64,000 nucleotides of DNA. It comes from Williamsia faeni (GTDB taxonomy: Bacteria > Actinomycetota > Actinomycetes > Mycobacteriales > Mycobacteriaceae). The translations under genes and the position numbers were made by a program. This document shows positions 8,166-16,030 of this stretch, one piece after another. Under the pieces are notes generated by a model that saw nothing but the letters and a program-made list of their open reading frames with translations, made no database searches and was not told the DNA's origin. The stretch's first letter is position 1. Every line of letters begins with the position of its first letter. The DNA is taken from the NCBI GenBank assembly GCA_003202005.1, contig QJJF01000007.1:1-64000 (forward strand). Reading direction: 5' to 3'.

Positions 8166-9292
8166 GTGTGGTCAACGCCGCTGCGATGGTGTTCTTTGCC
8201 GTTGCACTGTGCTGGCGTGTCGATCGCATCCGACGCGAGCGTGCCGGTCTGCAACCACTTGCGATGACCGTGGCCGTCGCCACCATGACCCTCGCGTTCG
8301 TCGTCACCAATCCGCATGTCCGCGAGTGGCTCGACACGACCCTCTTCACCGGCGCCGGCCGGGTGTTCTTCTACTGCCTGCTGGCGATCGGCGTCGCCGC
8401 CCTGGTCGTCGTCTTTTTCTTCGGATCCGCTGAGGAAGGCCGTCAGCGCCGGGCCGGGATGGAAGCGATACCGCTGGTGATCGCGATGATCGGGCTCAAT
8501 GTGGCCATGTTGGCGACCCCGACTCCGCTGCGGGCCAGGAGTGTGTCGGAGTGGACCGTCCAGCACGTCGGTTTCGCAATGTTCTTTGTCATCGCCGGCA
8601 CCTATCTCATCTACGCGCTGGGTGCCTGCGTCCTGTCGATCGGCCGCTACGTCGGTCTGGCCGACGGCTATCTGCGGCACTCGCTGATCACCTTGCAGGC
8701 CGGGTTGGCGATGGTGGGCATCGGCTCACTCGTCCAGACGCTATTCGTGGTGTCTGCCGGGCTGAATCTGTTCAGCCTTCCGATCTTGCTGAAGATCGCC
8801 GCCGTCGTCTCGTCGATCGGCGCTGTGCTCTTCCTGTTGGGTATCTCCTACCCCATGCTGCGGGCCCGCTGGCGAAAGCTCCGCCACGACATCCGCCATC
8901 GTCGCCACTATCGGGAACTGGAACCACTGTGGGACCTGACCACCTCGGCGCTTCCCGAGGTTGTTCTGCCCCCACGCAGCGGTGACAGCGTGGAGGGGTC
9001 GGTCAATCTCATGTATCAGCGCCGTGTCATCGAGGTCCGGGACGCCGTTTTGCAGCTGAGTCCGTATCTGCCGGACGACTTCGACAGCCGGCCTCTCGCC
9101 GAACAGGCCGGCCTCATGCGCGAGGCCGTCGACACCTATCGGGAGACCGGTGGTTCGTCCGGTGCCGTCCGTGAGGTGCTCAGCGGTGTCGCCGACGACC
9201 TCGACGCGGACGCCGAGCCGCTCCTCCGCCTCTCGCGGGAATTGGGCCGCGGACTGCCCGTCCCGTCCACGCTGCGGCGCAGCGCGGCCTAG
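8156..9292 (+). CDS. MAB_1171c-like multi-pass membrane protein
   Basis: 378 residues. Residues 1-240 hold about seven hydrophobic segments (for example VFFYCLLAIGVAALVVVFFFG and FAMFFVIAGTYLIYALGACVL). The C-terminal 140 residues are soluble and helical with Arg/Asp-rich patches (RARWRKLRHDIRHRRHYREL). This matches the actinobacterial family labelled MAB_1171c putative transporter, commonly encoded next to an XRE/EspR-like regulator and an ImmA/IrrE peptidase. Transport is unproven. The layout of a membrane sensor plus cytoplasmic tail is equally consistent with a receptor signalling to the protease. GGAGG lies upstream of ATG 8156, inside the peptidase gene. Confidence 0.8.
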   Translation: MVVGVVNAAAMVFFAVALCWRVDRIRRERAGLQPLAMTVAVATMTLAFVVTNPHVREWLDTTLFTGAGRVFFYCLLAIGVAALVVVFFFGSAEEGRQRRAGMEAIPLVIAMIGLNVAMLATPTPLRARSVSEWTVQHVGFAMFFVIAGTYLIYALGACVLSIGRYVGLADGYLRHSLITLQAGLAMVGIGSLVQTLFVVSAGLNLFSLPILLKIAAVVSSIGAVLFLLGISYPMLRARWRKLRHDIRHRRHYRELEPLWDLTTSALPEVVLPPRSGDSVEGSVNLMYQRRVIEVRDAVLQLSPYLPDDFDSRPLAEQAGLMREAVDTYRETGGSSGAVREVLSGVADDLDADAEPLLRLSRELGRGLPVPSTLRRSAA

Positions 9293-9297
9293 AGCCG

Positions 9298-9331
9298 AGA
9301 AAGCCGGGCCCTCTGAAGGACCCGGCTTTCT
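9298..9331. terminator. Bidirectional hairpin terminator
   Basis: Arms 9298-9311 and 9318-9331 pair over 14 bp with one mismatch around a six-base loop. AGAAAGCC starts the left arm and GGCTTTCT ends the right. It lies between the convergent membrane protein and SDR genes. The A/T-rich arm ends would give a short U tract in both directions. Confidence 0.8.
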
Positions 9332-9369
9332 GGTTGGTGCGGAAATACTGGTTGGTGCGGGGATACTCG

Positions 9370-10131
9370 CTAGCGCGGAGCCATCCGCAGCGCGCCGTCC
9401 ATCCGGATGGTCTCACCGTTGAGGTAGTCGTGGTCGACGATGAACGCCGCGAGCTTGGCGTAGTCCTGCGGGTCGCCGAGACGCTTCGGGAACGGGATCC
9501 CGGCTTCCAGCGTCTTCTTGAACTCCGGCGTGATGCCGTCGAGCATCGGGGTGTTGATGGTGCCGGGGGCAATGGTGCAGACACGCACGCCGACCTGGGC
9601 GAGGTCACGTGCCGCGGTGATGGTCATCGCGTGCACGCCACCCTTGGAAGCGGTGTAGGCGATCTGACCGATCTGGCCCTCGAAGGCAGCCACGGACGCG
9701 GTGTTGATGATCACGCCGCGCTGATCGTTCTCGTCGACCGCGTCCTGGGCCTGCATGCGGTTGGCGGCCAGGCGCATCACGTTGAACGTGCCGAGCAGGT
9801 TGATCTCGATGACCTTGCGGAAGAGTTCGAGCTCGTGCGGACCCTTCTTGGTCAGGATGCGGCTGGCCCAGCCGACGCCGGCGCAGTTTACGGCAACGCG
9901 CAGCGGGGCACCGGACTCCTTGATGGTGTCGAGAGCGGCTTCGACATCGGCTTCGCTGGTGACGTCGGCGGCCAGGAGGGTGACACCCTCTACCGGCTCG
10001 GCCTTGTCGATCGACGGCTGCAGATCCAGCCCGAAGACGACTGCGCCCGCATCGGCGAAACGCTTGGCGGTGGCTGCACCCAGACCTGAGGCTCCACCGG
10101 TGACCAATACTGCTGATCCTGAGATCTCCAC
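9370..10131 (-). CDS. SDR dehydrogenase, HSD17B10-type 3-hydroxyacyl-CoA dehydrogenase
   Basis: 253 residues. The Rossmann motif is TGGASGLG near residue 11; NCAGVGW and the catalytic S...YTASK (Tyr-x-x-x-Lys, at GQIAYTASKGG) follow. The C-terminal signature IAPGTINTPMLDG and overall pattern match the NAD-dependent type-2 3-hydroxyacyl-CoA or 2-methyl-3-hydroxybutyryl-CoA dehydrogenases of fatty-acid and isoleucine catabolism. The start is GTG 10131. It is a single-gene unit with no partner enzymes nearby. The exact acyl-CoA substrate cannot be read from the sequence. Confidence 0.82.
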   Translation of the reverse strand: MEISGSAVLVTGGASGLGAATAKRFADAGAVVFGLDLQPSIDKAEPVEGVTLLAADVTSEADVEAALDTIKESGAPLRVAVNCAGVGWASRILTKKGPHELELFRKVIEINLLGTFNVMRLAANRMQAQDAVDENDQRGVIINTASVAAFEGQIGQIAYTASKGGVHAMTITAARDLAQVGVRVCTIAPGTINTPMLDGITPEFKKTLEAGIPFPKRLGDPQDYAKLAAFIVDHDYLNGETIRMDGALRMAPR

Positions 10132-10195
10132 GACTTGATGCCGTCCCTTCTAAAAGTGTCCGCGGGGAACATTCGAGACCCCGCACCGGTACACC

Positions 10196-10924
10196 CTAGT
10201 CAGCGACTTTTGCGATCGTTCGGTCGGCTGCATCCTCGGCCTCGAGGGCCAGCTGCCGGGCCTCCTCGCGGCGGGCCCTGATCAACCAGGTCCCGACCAC
10301 GGTGATGACAGCGACAACGCTCATCGTTGCAACGGTGGTGACGAGGTCATCGGCGGCGACCAGGCCATCGATGGTCAGCCAGGCGGCGAAGAAGAAGAAC
10401 AGCCCGGCTGCGCCGTAGGCGATGGTTTTCTCCGGCAGTCGCTTGCCCAGCATTGCACCCACGCCGATGGCGAGGGCGTCGGCGGCGACCATACCGATGG
10501 TCGAACCGATCCACACAGCGAACCAGTTGTTGTCGGTCGCGAGGGTGATGGTCGCGAGCATCGTCTTGTCGCCGAGTTCGGCGAGGAAGAACGACGCGAT
10601 GACCGCGAACAACACCGATTTGTTGACGCGGTCTGCCTTGGACGACTCGTCGTCGTCGAGACTGTCGCCGCGGATGGTCCAGAATCCGAAGACCAGCATC
10701 GCGAGGCCGCCCACGATCGTGAGAAGGTCGGACGGGATGGACATGCCGAGGAAATGGCCGACTGCCACGGACACGGCATGCACCAGGGTCGTCGCGATGG
10801 TGATGCCGAGCAGAACGGTCCACCAGCGGTACTTGAGCGCGTAGGTCATCGCCATCAGTTGTGACTTGTCGCCGAGTTCGGCCACGAAGATCACGCCGAA
10901 GCTGACCAGGAATGCGGTTATCAC
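10196..10924 (-). CDS. UPF0016/TMEM165/GDT1-family divalent cation transporter
   Basis: 242 residues with six predicted helices in two inverted halves. Each half carries the diagnostic ELGDK(S/T) motif: AELGDKS at residues 15-21 and AELGDKT near 114-120. Bacterial members (MneA/MntX-like) export Mn(II), while eukaryotic ones move Mn/Ca. An acidic loop (DSLDDDESSKADR) separates the halves, and the tail is charged. The upstream region carries DtxR/MntR/IdeR-like boxes, which fits a metal-responsive exporter. It is monocistronic. The substrate is inferred; Ca is an alternative. Confidence 0.88.
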   Translation of the reverse strand: MITAFLVSFGVIFVAELGDKSQLMAMTYALKYRWWTVLLGITIATTLVHAVSVAVGHFLGMSIPSDLLTIVGGLAMLVFGFWTIRGDSLDDDESSKADRVNKSVLFAVIASFFLAELGDKTMLATITLATDNNWFAVWIGSTIGMVAADALAIGVGAMLGKRLPEKTIAYGAAGLFFFFAAWLTIDGLVAADDLVTTVATMSVVAVITVVGTWLIRARREEARQLALEAEDAADRTIAKVAD

Positions 10925-10954
10925 TTAGCCAAGGTAAGCGACATCCCAACTTTA

Positions 10955-10970
10955 ATGCAACTGATTGCAT
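10955..10970. promoter_or_regulatory. Short perfect dyad upstream of the cation exporter gene
   Basis: ATGCAA (10955-10960) and TTGCAT (10965-10970) form a perfect six-base inverted repeat around CTGA, 31-46 bp before the exporter start. It has the size of a dimeric repressor operator, but I do not recognise the cognate regulator. Confidence 0.4.
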
Positions 10971-11008
10971 GGCCGTATTTATGCAGGTAGGGGGCCCTTT
11001 TTTAAAAG

Positions 11009-11043
11009 TTAGGTGACCCGAATCTTAGGTTTCCCTAACCCGT
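11009..11043. promoter_or_regulatory. Two overlapping DtxR/IdeR-like boxes upstream of the cation exporter
   Basis: Against the IdeR consensus TWAGGTWAGSCTWACCTWA, 11009-11027 (TTAGGTGACCCGAATCTTA) matches at 15 of 19 positions. 11025-11043 (TTAGGTTTCCCTAACCCGT) matches at 14 of 19. The second contains the perfect dyad TTAGG-TTTC-CCTAA. Tandem, partly overlapping boxes are typical of DtxR-family control. MntR is as likely as IdeR, given the suspected Mn exporter downstream. Confidence 0.5.
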
Positions 11044-11105
11044 CGTCCCGGGCGTCGGTGATCCGCGGGCGCCTGACGTGCACCGACCCTGTGATCGGGC
11101 CCGGT

Positions 11106-11663
11106 TCAGGCCACCAGCAACATCGCCAGAACTGCCGTGTCGGGATCGGTGCCGAGGTCCACGCCGATCTGATTTCGCATCGTCACCACGGTCCCGTCGG
11201 CCTCCGCCTCGGCCCAGCCGGCGCGATGTTCGAGGCCGAGTTCGGGGAGTCCGGGCAGGAGGACACAACCCGACGCGACGTCCGAGCATTCCGGCAGCGA
11301 CGGGGTGGTCTCCGACGGGGGATGCAGCATGAACAGCGCCGGCGGCGGTGTCGTGAAATGCCGGGTTTCGGCGAAGTTGTTGTCGAACACGCTGCCCACC
11401 GCGAGCATCAAACCGACGGTGTCGGGATCGCAGGCTTCGGGCCGGTCCTCGATCACGCTGAAAACGGTTGTCGTCCGCAGAAATCCGGGCCGGCACGCGA
11501 TACGGACCGACGCGACCAGGGTTTGGGTCCATTCCAGGGTGGTGTCGGGCCAGCGCCCGGAGATCAGGATGCCGCGCAGTTCCCCGTCGTGGTGAAAGGG
11601 TGTGAGGCCTATCGGTTTCAGTCCGGACCGCGGGTTGTCGTGGCCGGTGGCGTCCTCGTTCAT
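11106..11663 (-). CDS. Conserved hypothetical protein, Rv3847-like
   Basis: 185 residues, soluble and acidic, with no signal peptide or membrane segment. Recognisable stretches are GELRGILISGRWPDTTLEW in the first half and LPGLPELGLEHRAGW toward the end. AGGAGG sits seven bases before ATG 11663 and decides this start over one 33 bp upstream. Its place next to sodA matches my memory of Rv3847. No functional motif recognised. A perfect 13-bp palindrome lies 22 bp upstream of the start. Confidence 0.65.
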   Translation of the reverse strand: MNEDATGHDNPRSGLKPIGLTPFHHDGELRGILISGRWPDTTLEWTQTLVASVRIACRPGFLRTTTVFSVIEDRPEACDPDTVGLMLAVGSVFDNNFAETRHFTTPPPALFMLHPPSETTPSLPECSDVASGCVLLPGLPELGLEHRAGWAEAEADGTVVTMRNQIGVDLGTDPDTAVLAMLLVA

Positions 11664-11684
11664 TGGTGACCTCCTGTTGCCGGA

Positions 11685-11697
11685 AGTGACTGTCACT
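11685..11697. promoter_or_regulatory. 13-bp perfect palindrome upstream of the Rv3847-like gene
   Basis: AGTGAC-T-GTCACT is a perfect inverted repeat placed 22-34 bp upstream of the Rv3847-like start codon, an operator-like position. The regulator is unknown. Confidence 0.35.
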
Positions 11698-11940
11698 GTG
11701 GTTGGGTCGCCGATGACCGGACCGTGTCGCCGACCCGAACTGGGGGCCGGCGTGGCGGGCTTTTTCCACTGTCATCGCAGCATGCCTGGTAAACGGTTGG
11801 CACACAAGCCGACTCGAGTGCTAAACGCAAGGGTTAACACGAAGTTTCGGGTCGTGGGTGCACAAACGGCGACCATCCCCTGGGTGAGGAGGCCGCCGTT
11901 CGGATAGGACTGGCCGGCAGGTACTGCCGGATCAGTGGAG

Positions 11941-12543
11941 TTAAGCCGTCGCCTTGGCGAAACGCTCAGCGGCGTCTGCCCAGTTGACGATGTTCCACCA
12001 GGCCTTGACGTAATCGGGCTTGACGTTCTGGTAGTCGAGGTAGAAGGCGTGCTCCCACATGTCGAGCAGCACGATCGGGACCTGTGACGGTGGGATGTTC
12101 CCGCTCTGGTCCGTGAGCTGCAGGATCACGAGCTGGCCGATGACCGCGTCGTACGCCAGGATGGCCCACCCACTGCCCTGAAGTGTGACGGCGGCAGCAC
12201 TGAAATGAGCGTGGAACTTGTCGAAGCTGCCGAACTGGTCGTCGATGGCTGCCGCCAGCTCACCTTCGGGCTTGTCGCCACCGTTGGGCGACAGGTTCTT
12301 CCAGAAGATGGAGTGGTTGGTGTGGCCACCGAGGTGGAAAGCCAGCGTCTTCGACAGGCCGGCGACCTTGTCCGCGATGGTGCCGTCTTCGCGGGCCTCG
12401 GCCAGCTTCTCGAGGGTGGTGTTGAGTCCCTTTACGTAGGTCGCATGGTGCTTGCTGTGATGCAGCTCCATGATCCTGCCGGAGATGTGCGGCTCGAGAG
12501 CCGCGTAGTCGTAGTCCAGTTCCGGCAAGGTGTATTCAGACAC
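11941..12543 (-). CDS. sodA: Superoxide dismutase (Fe/Mn family, Mn-type residue)
   Basis: 200 residues converting superoxide to peroxide and oxygen. The metal ligands are all present: His28 ([11 protein letters not shown]), His77 (HTNHSIFW), Asp161 and His165 ([10 protein letters not shown]). The Gln146 in LTDQSGN replaces the His145 that I recall in the M. tuberculosis iron enzyme, which points to manganese. The start is GTG 12543 with GAGAGG upstream; the frame continues upstream but no homologous residues lie there. There is no signal peptide, as in other mycobacterial SodA proteins, which can nevertheless be exported. The neighbouring Rv3847-like gene keeps the mycobacterial order. Confidence 0.95.
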   Translation of the reverse strand: MSEYTLPELDYDYAALEPHISGRIMELHHSKHHATYVKGLNTTLEKLAEAREDGTIADKVAGLSKTLAFHLGGHTNHSIFWKNLSPNGGDKPEGELAAAIDDQFGSFDKFHAHFSAAAVTLQGSGWAILAYDAVIGQLVILQLTDQSGNIPPSQVPIVLLDMWEHAFYLDYQNVKPDYVKAWWNIVNWADAAERFAKATA

Positions 12544-12745
12544 GATGTTCCTCTCACTATGTGGGGACCGATCGCCCCCGCTATTTGTCCTTGTGCGCTG
12601 GGCATTTTGGGGATTACCCAAATGGGCGCCCTTCTACCCTTACGTAGGCGGTGGGGATGTGCAATACCGCACCCCGAATGCACCTCAAGCCGAGTTGAGG
12701 TTTGAGGCGTTCGATTCGGGTGCTGTGCGGGCTCTCGACCGGCAG

Positions 12746-12910
12746 CTAGGCGAAAAAGATCACGACGAGCAAAATTGCCAGAAGTGCGACGATGCTGATG
12801 CTCGTGGTGATGCATCTCGTCGCGACATTGATGGGTTCCGATCCCGGCCATGACTTGCGGCGGCGCTCGAAGATCCTGGCGTCGCTGCCTGTTCTGGTCG
12901 AGGATGCCAC
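12746..12910 (-). CDS. Small single-helix membrane protein
   Basis: 54 residues from GTG 12910. AGGAG lies five bases upstream. The N-terminal 30 residues are polar and basic (ARIFERRRKSWPG). The C-terminal half is one hydrophobic helix, SISIVALLAILLVVIFFA, ending at the stop. A good ribosome site, the charge pattern and the lack of any other gene between sodA and the iron-ADH support it. The 200 bp on its sodA side and the 170 bp on its ADH side hold nothing else I can name. Function unknown. Confidence 0.5.
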   Translation of the reverse strand: MASSTRTGSDARIFERRRKSWPGSEPINVATRCITTSISIVALLAILLVVIFFA

Positions 12911-13080
12911 CCAGACTCCTGCCTTGGACGATCTGCGAATACACCCGGCGTGACTGCGATCACAGGGTGCTTGTGTCGTCAGCCAACCACGTCTGACCCC
13001 GCGACTCAACCCCAACCGGGAATTCGCCATCCATGTTGTTATCCGGGGATGCCCGGAGCGTGGGTGGTTAGGATTGCCCG

Positions 13081-14241
13081 ATGATCAGCTCCATCGCGTT
13101 GCCGCGAGAGATCCGTATCGGGGCCGGGGCGATCGATCAACTGCCCGATGTGGTCATCGGGCTCGGGTCTGCCCGGCCTCTGCTCATCACCGACGGTTTC
13201 CTGGCTTCGGGGGGTGCGCCCGAACGGTTGGTGCAGTCGCTGGCGGCGGCCGGCCTCGACGCCGATTACTTCGACGGGACCGTTCCCGATCCGACCACCG
13301 CGTCGCTCGAGTCGGGATTGCGGGCGGTCCGTGACCACGGTGCCGACCTGCTGATCGGTTTCGGCGGTGGCAGTCCGATGGACACGGCGAAGGCGCTGGC
13401 GTTGCTGGCGGTCCGCGGCGGCACGATGCGCGACTACAAGGCGCCGCTGCGCAACGATGCGCCCGGACTTCCGGTGGTCGCGGTGCCGACCACCGCGGGT
13501 AGCGGTTCGGAGGCCACCCAGTTCACGATCATCACCGACAGCGAAAGCGACGAGAAGATGCTCTGCATCGGGCGCGCGTTCCTGCCGGTCGCCGCGATCG
13601 TCGACTATGAACTGACGCTGTCGATGCCGGCCCGGCTCACCGCCGATACGGGCATCGATGCGCTCACCCATGCGGTGGAGGCCTACGTCAGCCGCAAGAA
13701 CAACGCCTTCTCCGACGACTTCTGCCTGCGAGCGATCTCGGCGATCGGTGGACACCTCCGGCGGGTGTACGCCGACGGCACGGATCACGACGCCCGGTCG
13801 GCGATGATGCAGGCGGCACTGCATGCCGGCATCGCCTTCTCCAACTCGAGTGTGGCGCTGGTCCATGGCATGAGCCGGCCGATCGGTGCCCACTTCCATC
13901 TCGCCCATGGCTTGTCGAACGCGATGTTGTTCCCCGCGGTGACCCGGTTCTCGCTGGACTCGGCCACGCAACGGTATGCGGATTGCGCCCGGGCGCTCGG
14001 CTGTGCCGCCGCGACCGACTCCGATCAGCGCGCGGCGGGTCTGCTGGTCGACGAGCTGACCAGGTTGTCGGTGGAGCTGGCTGTTCCGACACCGGAGCTC
14101 AGCGGTATCGCACCGCAGCGGTGGGACGAGCTGATCCCGCTGATGGCGCGGCAGGCGATCGAATCGGGTTCCCCGGCCAACAACCCGCGGGTTCCGTCGG
14201 TCGGCGAGATCGAAAAGCTCTATTCGGAGATCTACCGATGA
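13081..14241 (+). CDS. Iron-containing (group III) alcohol dehydrogenase
   Basis: 386 residues. The NAD(P)-binding GGGSPMDTAK motif is near residue 98, TTAGSGSEAT near 140, and the metal-site region DTGIDALTHAVEAYVS near 190. HGMSRPIGAHFHLAHG near 265 supplies the last two His ligands. This is the standard Fe-ADH layout and length. The substrate could be a short alcohol, lactaldehyde or an aromatic degradation intermediate such as maleylacetate. The stop codon overlaps an ATG that runs into the 33-bp repeat, but no real gene follows. It is monocistronic by appearance. Confidence 0.88.
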   Translation: MISSIALPREIRIGAGAIDQLPDVVIGLGSARPLLITDGFLASGGAPERLVQSLAAAGLDADYFDGTVPDPTTASLESGLRAVRDHGADLLIGFGGGSPMDTAKALALLAVRGGTMRDYKAPLRNDAPGLPVVAVPTTAGSGSEATQFTIITDSESDEKMLCIGRAFLPVAAIVDYELTLSMPARLTADTGIDALTHAVEAYVSRKNNAFSDDFCLRAISAIGGHLRRVYADGTDHDARSAMMQAALHAGIAFSNSSVALVHGMSRPIGAHFHLAHGLSNAMLFPAVTRFSLDSATQRYADCARALGCAAATDSDQRAAGLLVDELTRLSVELAVPTPELSGIAPQRWDELIPLMARQAIESGSPANNPRVPSVGEIEKLYSEIYR

Positions 14242-14249
14242 AGGCGGCG

Positions 14250-14342
14250 GAGACGAAGCGAAGCGGAGCTCGACCAGGTGCGGAGACGAAGCGAAGCGGA
14301 GCTCGACCCGGTGGGCAGACGAAGCGAAGCGGAGCTCGACCG
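14250..14342. repeat. Three copies of a 33-bp repeat
   Basis: The copies start at 14250, 14283 and 14316 (the last truncated after 27 bp). They share an identical 25-bp core containing GACGAAGCGAAGCGGAGCTC. The spacing is exactly 33 bp, so every frame stays open across it, giving on the plus strand an ETKRSGARPG pattern. The array starts eight bases after the iron-ADH stop. A diverged relative of the core is embedded in the N-terminal coding region of jetC near 16.9 kb. Confidence 0.85.
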
Positions 14343-14404
14343 TAGTAGCGTCCGCCGACATGCGCGGTATTCGGTGCATCGAGCTGCCAACTATCATCGC
14401 CTGC

Positions 14405-14448
14405 GGGCAACCGGAGCGGGTTGCCGCACGTCCAAGACGTGGGCAACC
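14405..14448 (+). promoter_or_regulatory. Competing hairpins in the jetABC leader
   Basis: GGCAACC at 14406-14412 can pair with GGTTGCC at 14419-14425 (six-base loop). The same GGTTGCC can instead pair with GGCAACC at 14442-14448, extended inside by CACGTC/GACGTG around a three-base loop (14427-14441). The two stems are mutually exclusive. This is the geometry of an attenuator or RNA switch, and it ends 34 bp before the jetA ATG. No T tract follows, so a translational or protein-binding role is as likely as termination. Confidence 0.45.
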
Positions 14449-14482
14449 GACTCACATGACGTGACCGAACCTAGGGGGACAC

Positions 14483-16030
14483 ATGGCACGGCCGACTGCC
14501 GCGCAGCTGTATGCCGCCTACGGTGACAACGCCGACAGTGACGTCGCACTGCGGCTCCTGCGTTCCCGCAACGCGGTGCCCTATCTGGCGATCATGGCGG
14601 CGCGACTGGCCGACGGCCAGGTCGACGGTGACCATCTCGCGGCCGGTATGGAGAAAGACCTCGACGACCTGGCCGGTCACTGGACCGATCGGGGCTGGGA
14701 ACTGCCGACGCCGGAGGATCTTCTCGACCGGTGGGTGCGGGCCGGCTATCTGGCGCGCACGCTGCACAGCGACTCGACGATCGAGCGCTATCAACTCACC
14801 CGGGGTGCGACCCAGGCGATCGCGCAGGTGCAGGCCGTCCGGCAGAACCGCACGGTGGCAACCGAGACCGTCCTCGAACTCGTGATGTCGCGGTTGTCGA
14901 ATATCGCGGTCGCGATCGACCCTGACCCGGGCGAACACATTCGCGACATCGACCAGAAGATTGCCGAATTATCCAGGCGGCGTGACGAATTGGCGGCCGG
15001 CGCGATACCGGCTGTGGATACGCGCCGGGTACTCGACGATATCCGGATGGTCAGTTCGCTCGCCGAACGGATGCCCGCCGACATCATCGGTTACGGCGAG
15101 AAGATGCGCGAGAACTCGAGGGCGCTCCTCACCACCGGTATCGACACCGAGCAGGGGTCGCACGCGGACGTTCTCAACCGCATGTTCGACGGGCACGATG
15201 CCCTGGCCGATTCCGACGAGGGCAAGGCATTCGACACCTTCTACACGCTGATCGCCGATCACCGTCTGCGGGAGGATCTCGAGTCCAGCATCGCGCGGAT
15301 CGCGACCGGCCTGCCGCACCTGCCGCCCGACCTTCTCGACACCCTGACCGGTTTCATCGACCGGATGTGGGACGAGGTCCAGACGGTCGACGAGGTGCGG
15401 GGGCAGGTGTACCGGCGGATCAACACCTTCGTCAAGGACGGCGACTTCCTGCACTACCGTGCGCTCCGCGCCCAGATCGCCGATGCCCAGCGGGCCGCCA
15501 TGGCCGCATTTGCCGAGGCCGGTCCCGGCCGGGACATGGGTATGGAGGTCCCGATGAGTGCAGCGTTCACCAATTCCGTTGGGGCACTGATCTTTCACGA
15601 CGGCATCGTGGAGTCGCCGGACGCGGTGGCTGATACCGCCGGTGAGATCAGCATCAACCCTGCGGATCTGGTGGGCGTGGAGTCGATCGATTGGCATTCT
15701 CTGACCGACGCCGTCAACGTGGCTCTGGGTGGTGGTCCGGCCGGGATCGACGAGGTTCTGGCCCGGTTGCCCGAAGCCCGGACCGGCGACGTCGTCGGCA
15801 TCTGGTCACTGGCCCAGCGTCACGGTGCCACCGACAACAACAGCACCATCACCGTACTGGCGCACACCGCCCGCGGTCTGCGTGAAATCCACTTGCCCGC
15901 AGTCCGGTTCACCAGTCCGCTGCCCGATCCGATCACGGCGTTGCCGCACGAGGTGATGCACTTGCTCGACGAACCCACCGATGCCGCCCCGACTGCATCC
16001 GCTCCCAGTTCAACCAGGAGAGGTCGATGA
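14483..16030 (+). CDS. jetA: JetA-like (DUF3375) kleisin subunit of a Wadjet/MksBEF-type SMC complex
   Basis: 515 residues. The N-terminus LRLLRSRNAVPYLAIMAARL, and the winged-helix-like part ending in WVRAGYLARTLH and RYQLTRGATQAIAQV, are typical of DUF3375 (JetA, MksF-like). A long helical middle (residues ~155-330) should be the coiled-coil kleisin part that bridges the SMC heads. The last 20 residues are low-complexity. AGGGGG precedes ATG 14483. The stop overlaps jetB (ATGA), so A, B and C are translationally coupled. In Wadjet systems this complex extrudes and recognises small circular DNA. Confidence 0.88.
   Translation: MARPTAAQLYAAYGDNADSDVALRLLRSRNAVPYLAIMAARLADGQVDGDHLAAGMEKDLDDLAGHWTDRGWELPTPEDLLDRWVRAGYLARTLHSDSTIERYQLTRGATQAIAQVQAVRQNRTVATETVLELVMSRLSNIAVAIDPDPGEHIRDIDQKIAELSRRRDELAAGAIPAVDTRRVLDDIRMVSSLAERMPADIIGYGEKMRENSRALLTTGIDTEQGSHADVLNRMFDGHDALADSDEGKAFDTFYTLIADHRLREDLESSIARIATGLPHLPPDLLDTLTGFIDRMWDEVQTVDEVRGQVYRRINTFVKDGDFLHYRALRAQIADAQRAAMAAFAEAGPGRDMGMEVPMSAAFTNSVGALIFHDGIVESPDAVADTAGEISINPADLVGVESIDWHSLTDAVNVALGGGPAGIDEVLARLPEARTGDVVGIWSLAQRHGATDNNSTITVLAHTARGLREIHLPAVRFTSPLPDPITALPHEVMHLLDEPTDAAPTASAPSSTRRGR

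Noticed and set aside
10925-11105. yybP-ykoY manganese riboswitch before the UPF0016 gene
   Set aside because: The conserved loop sequences of that riboswitch are not present; the region is better explained by protein-binding dyads.
13039-14397. Long minus-strand frame opposite the iron-ADH
   Set aside because: Arg/Gly/His-rich shadow of a well-identified gene, with no domain or start signal.
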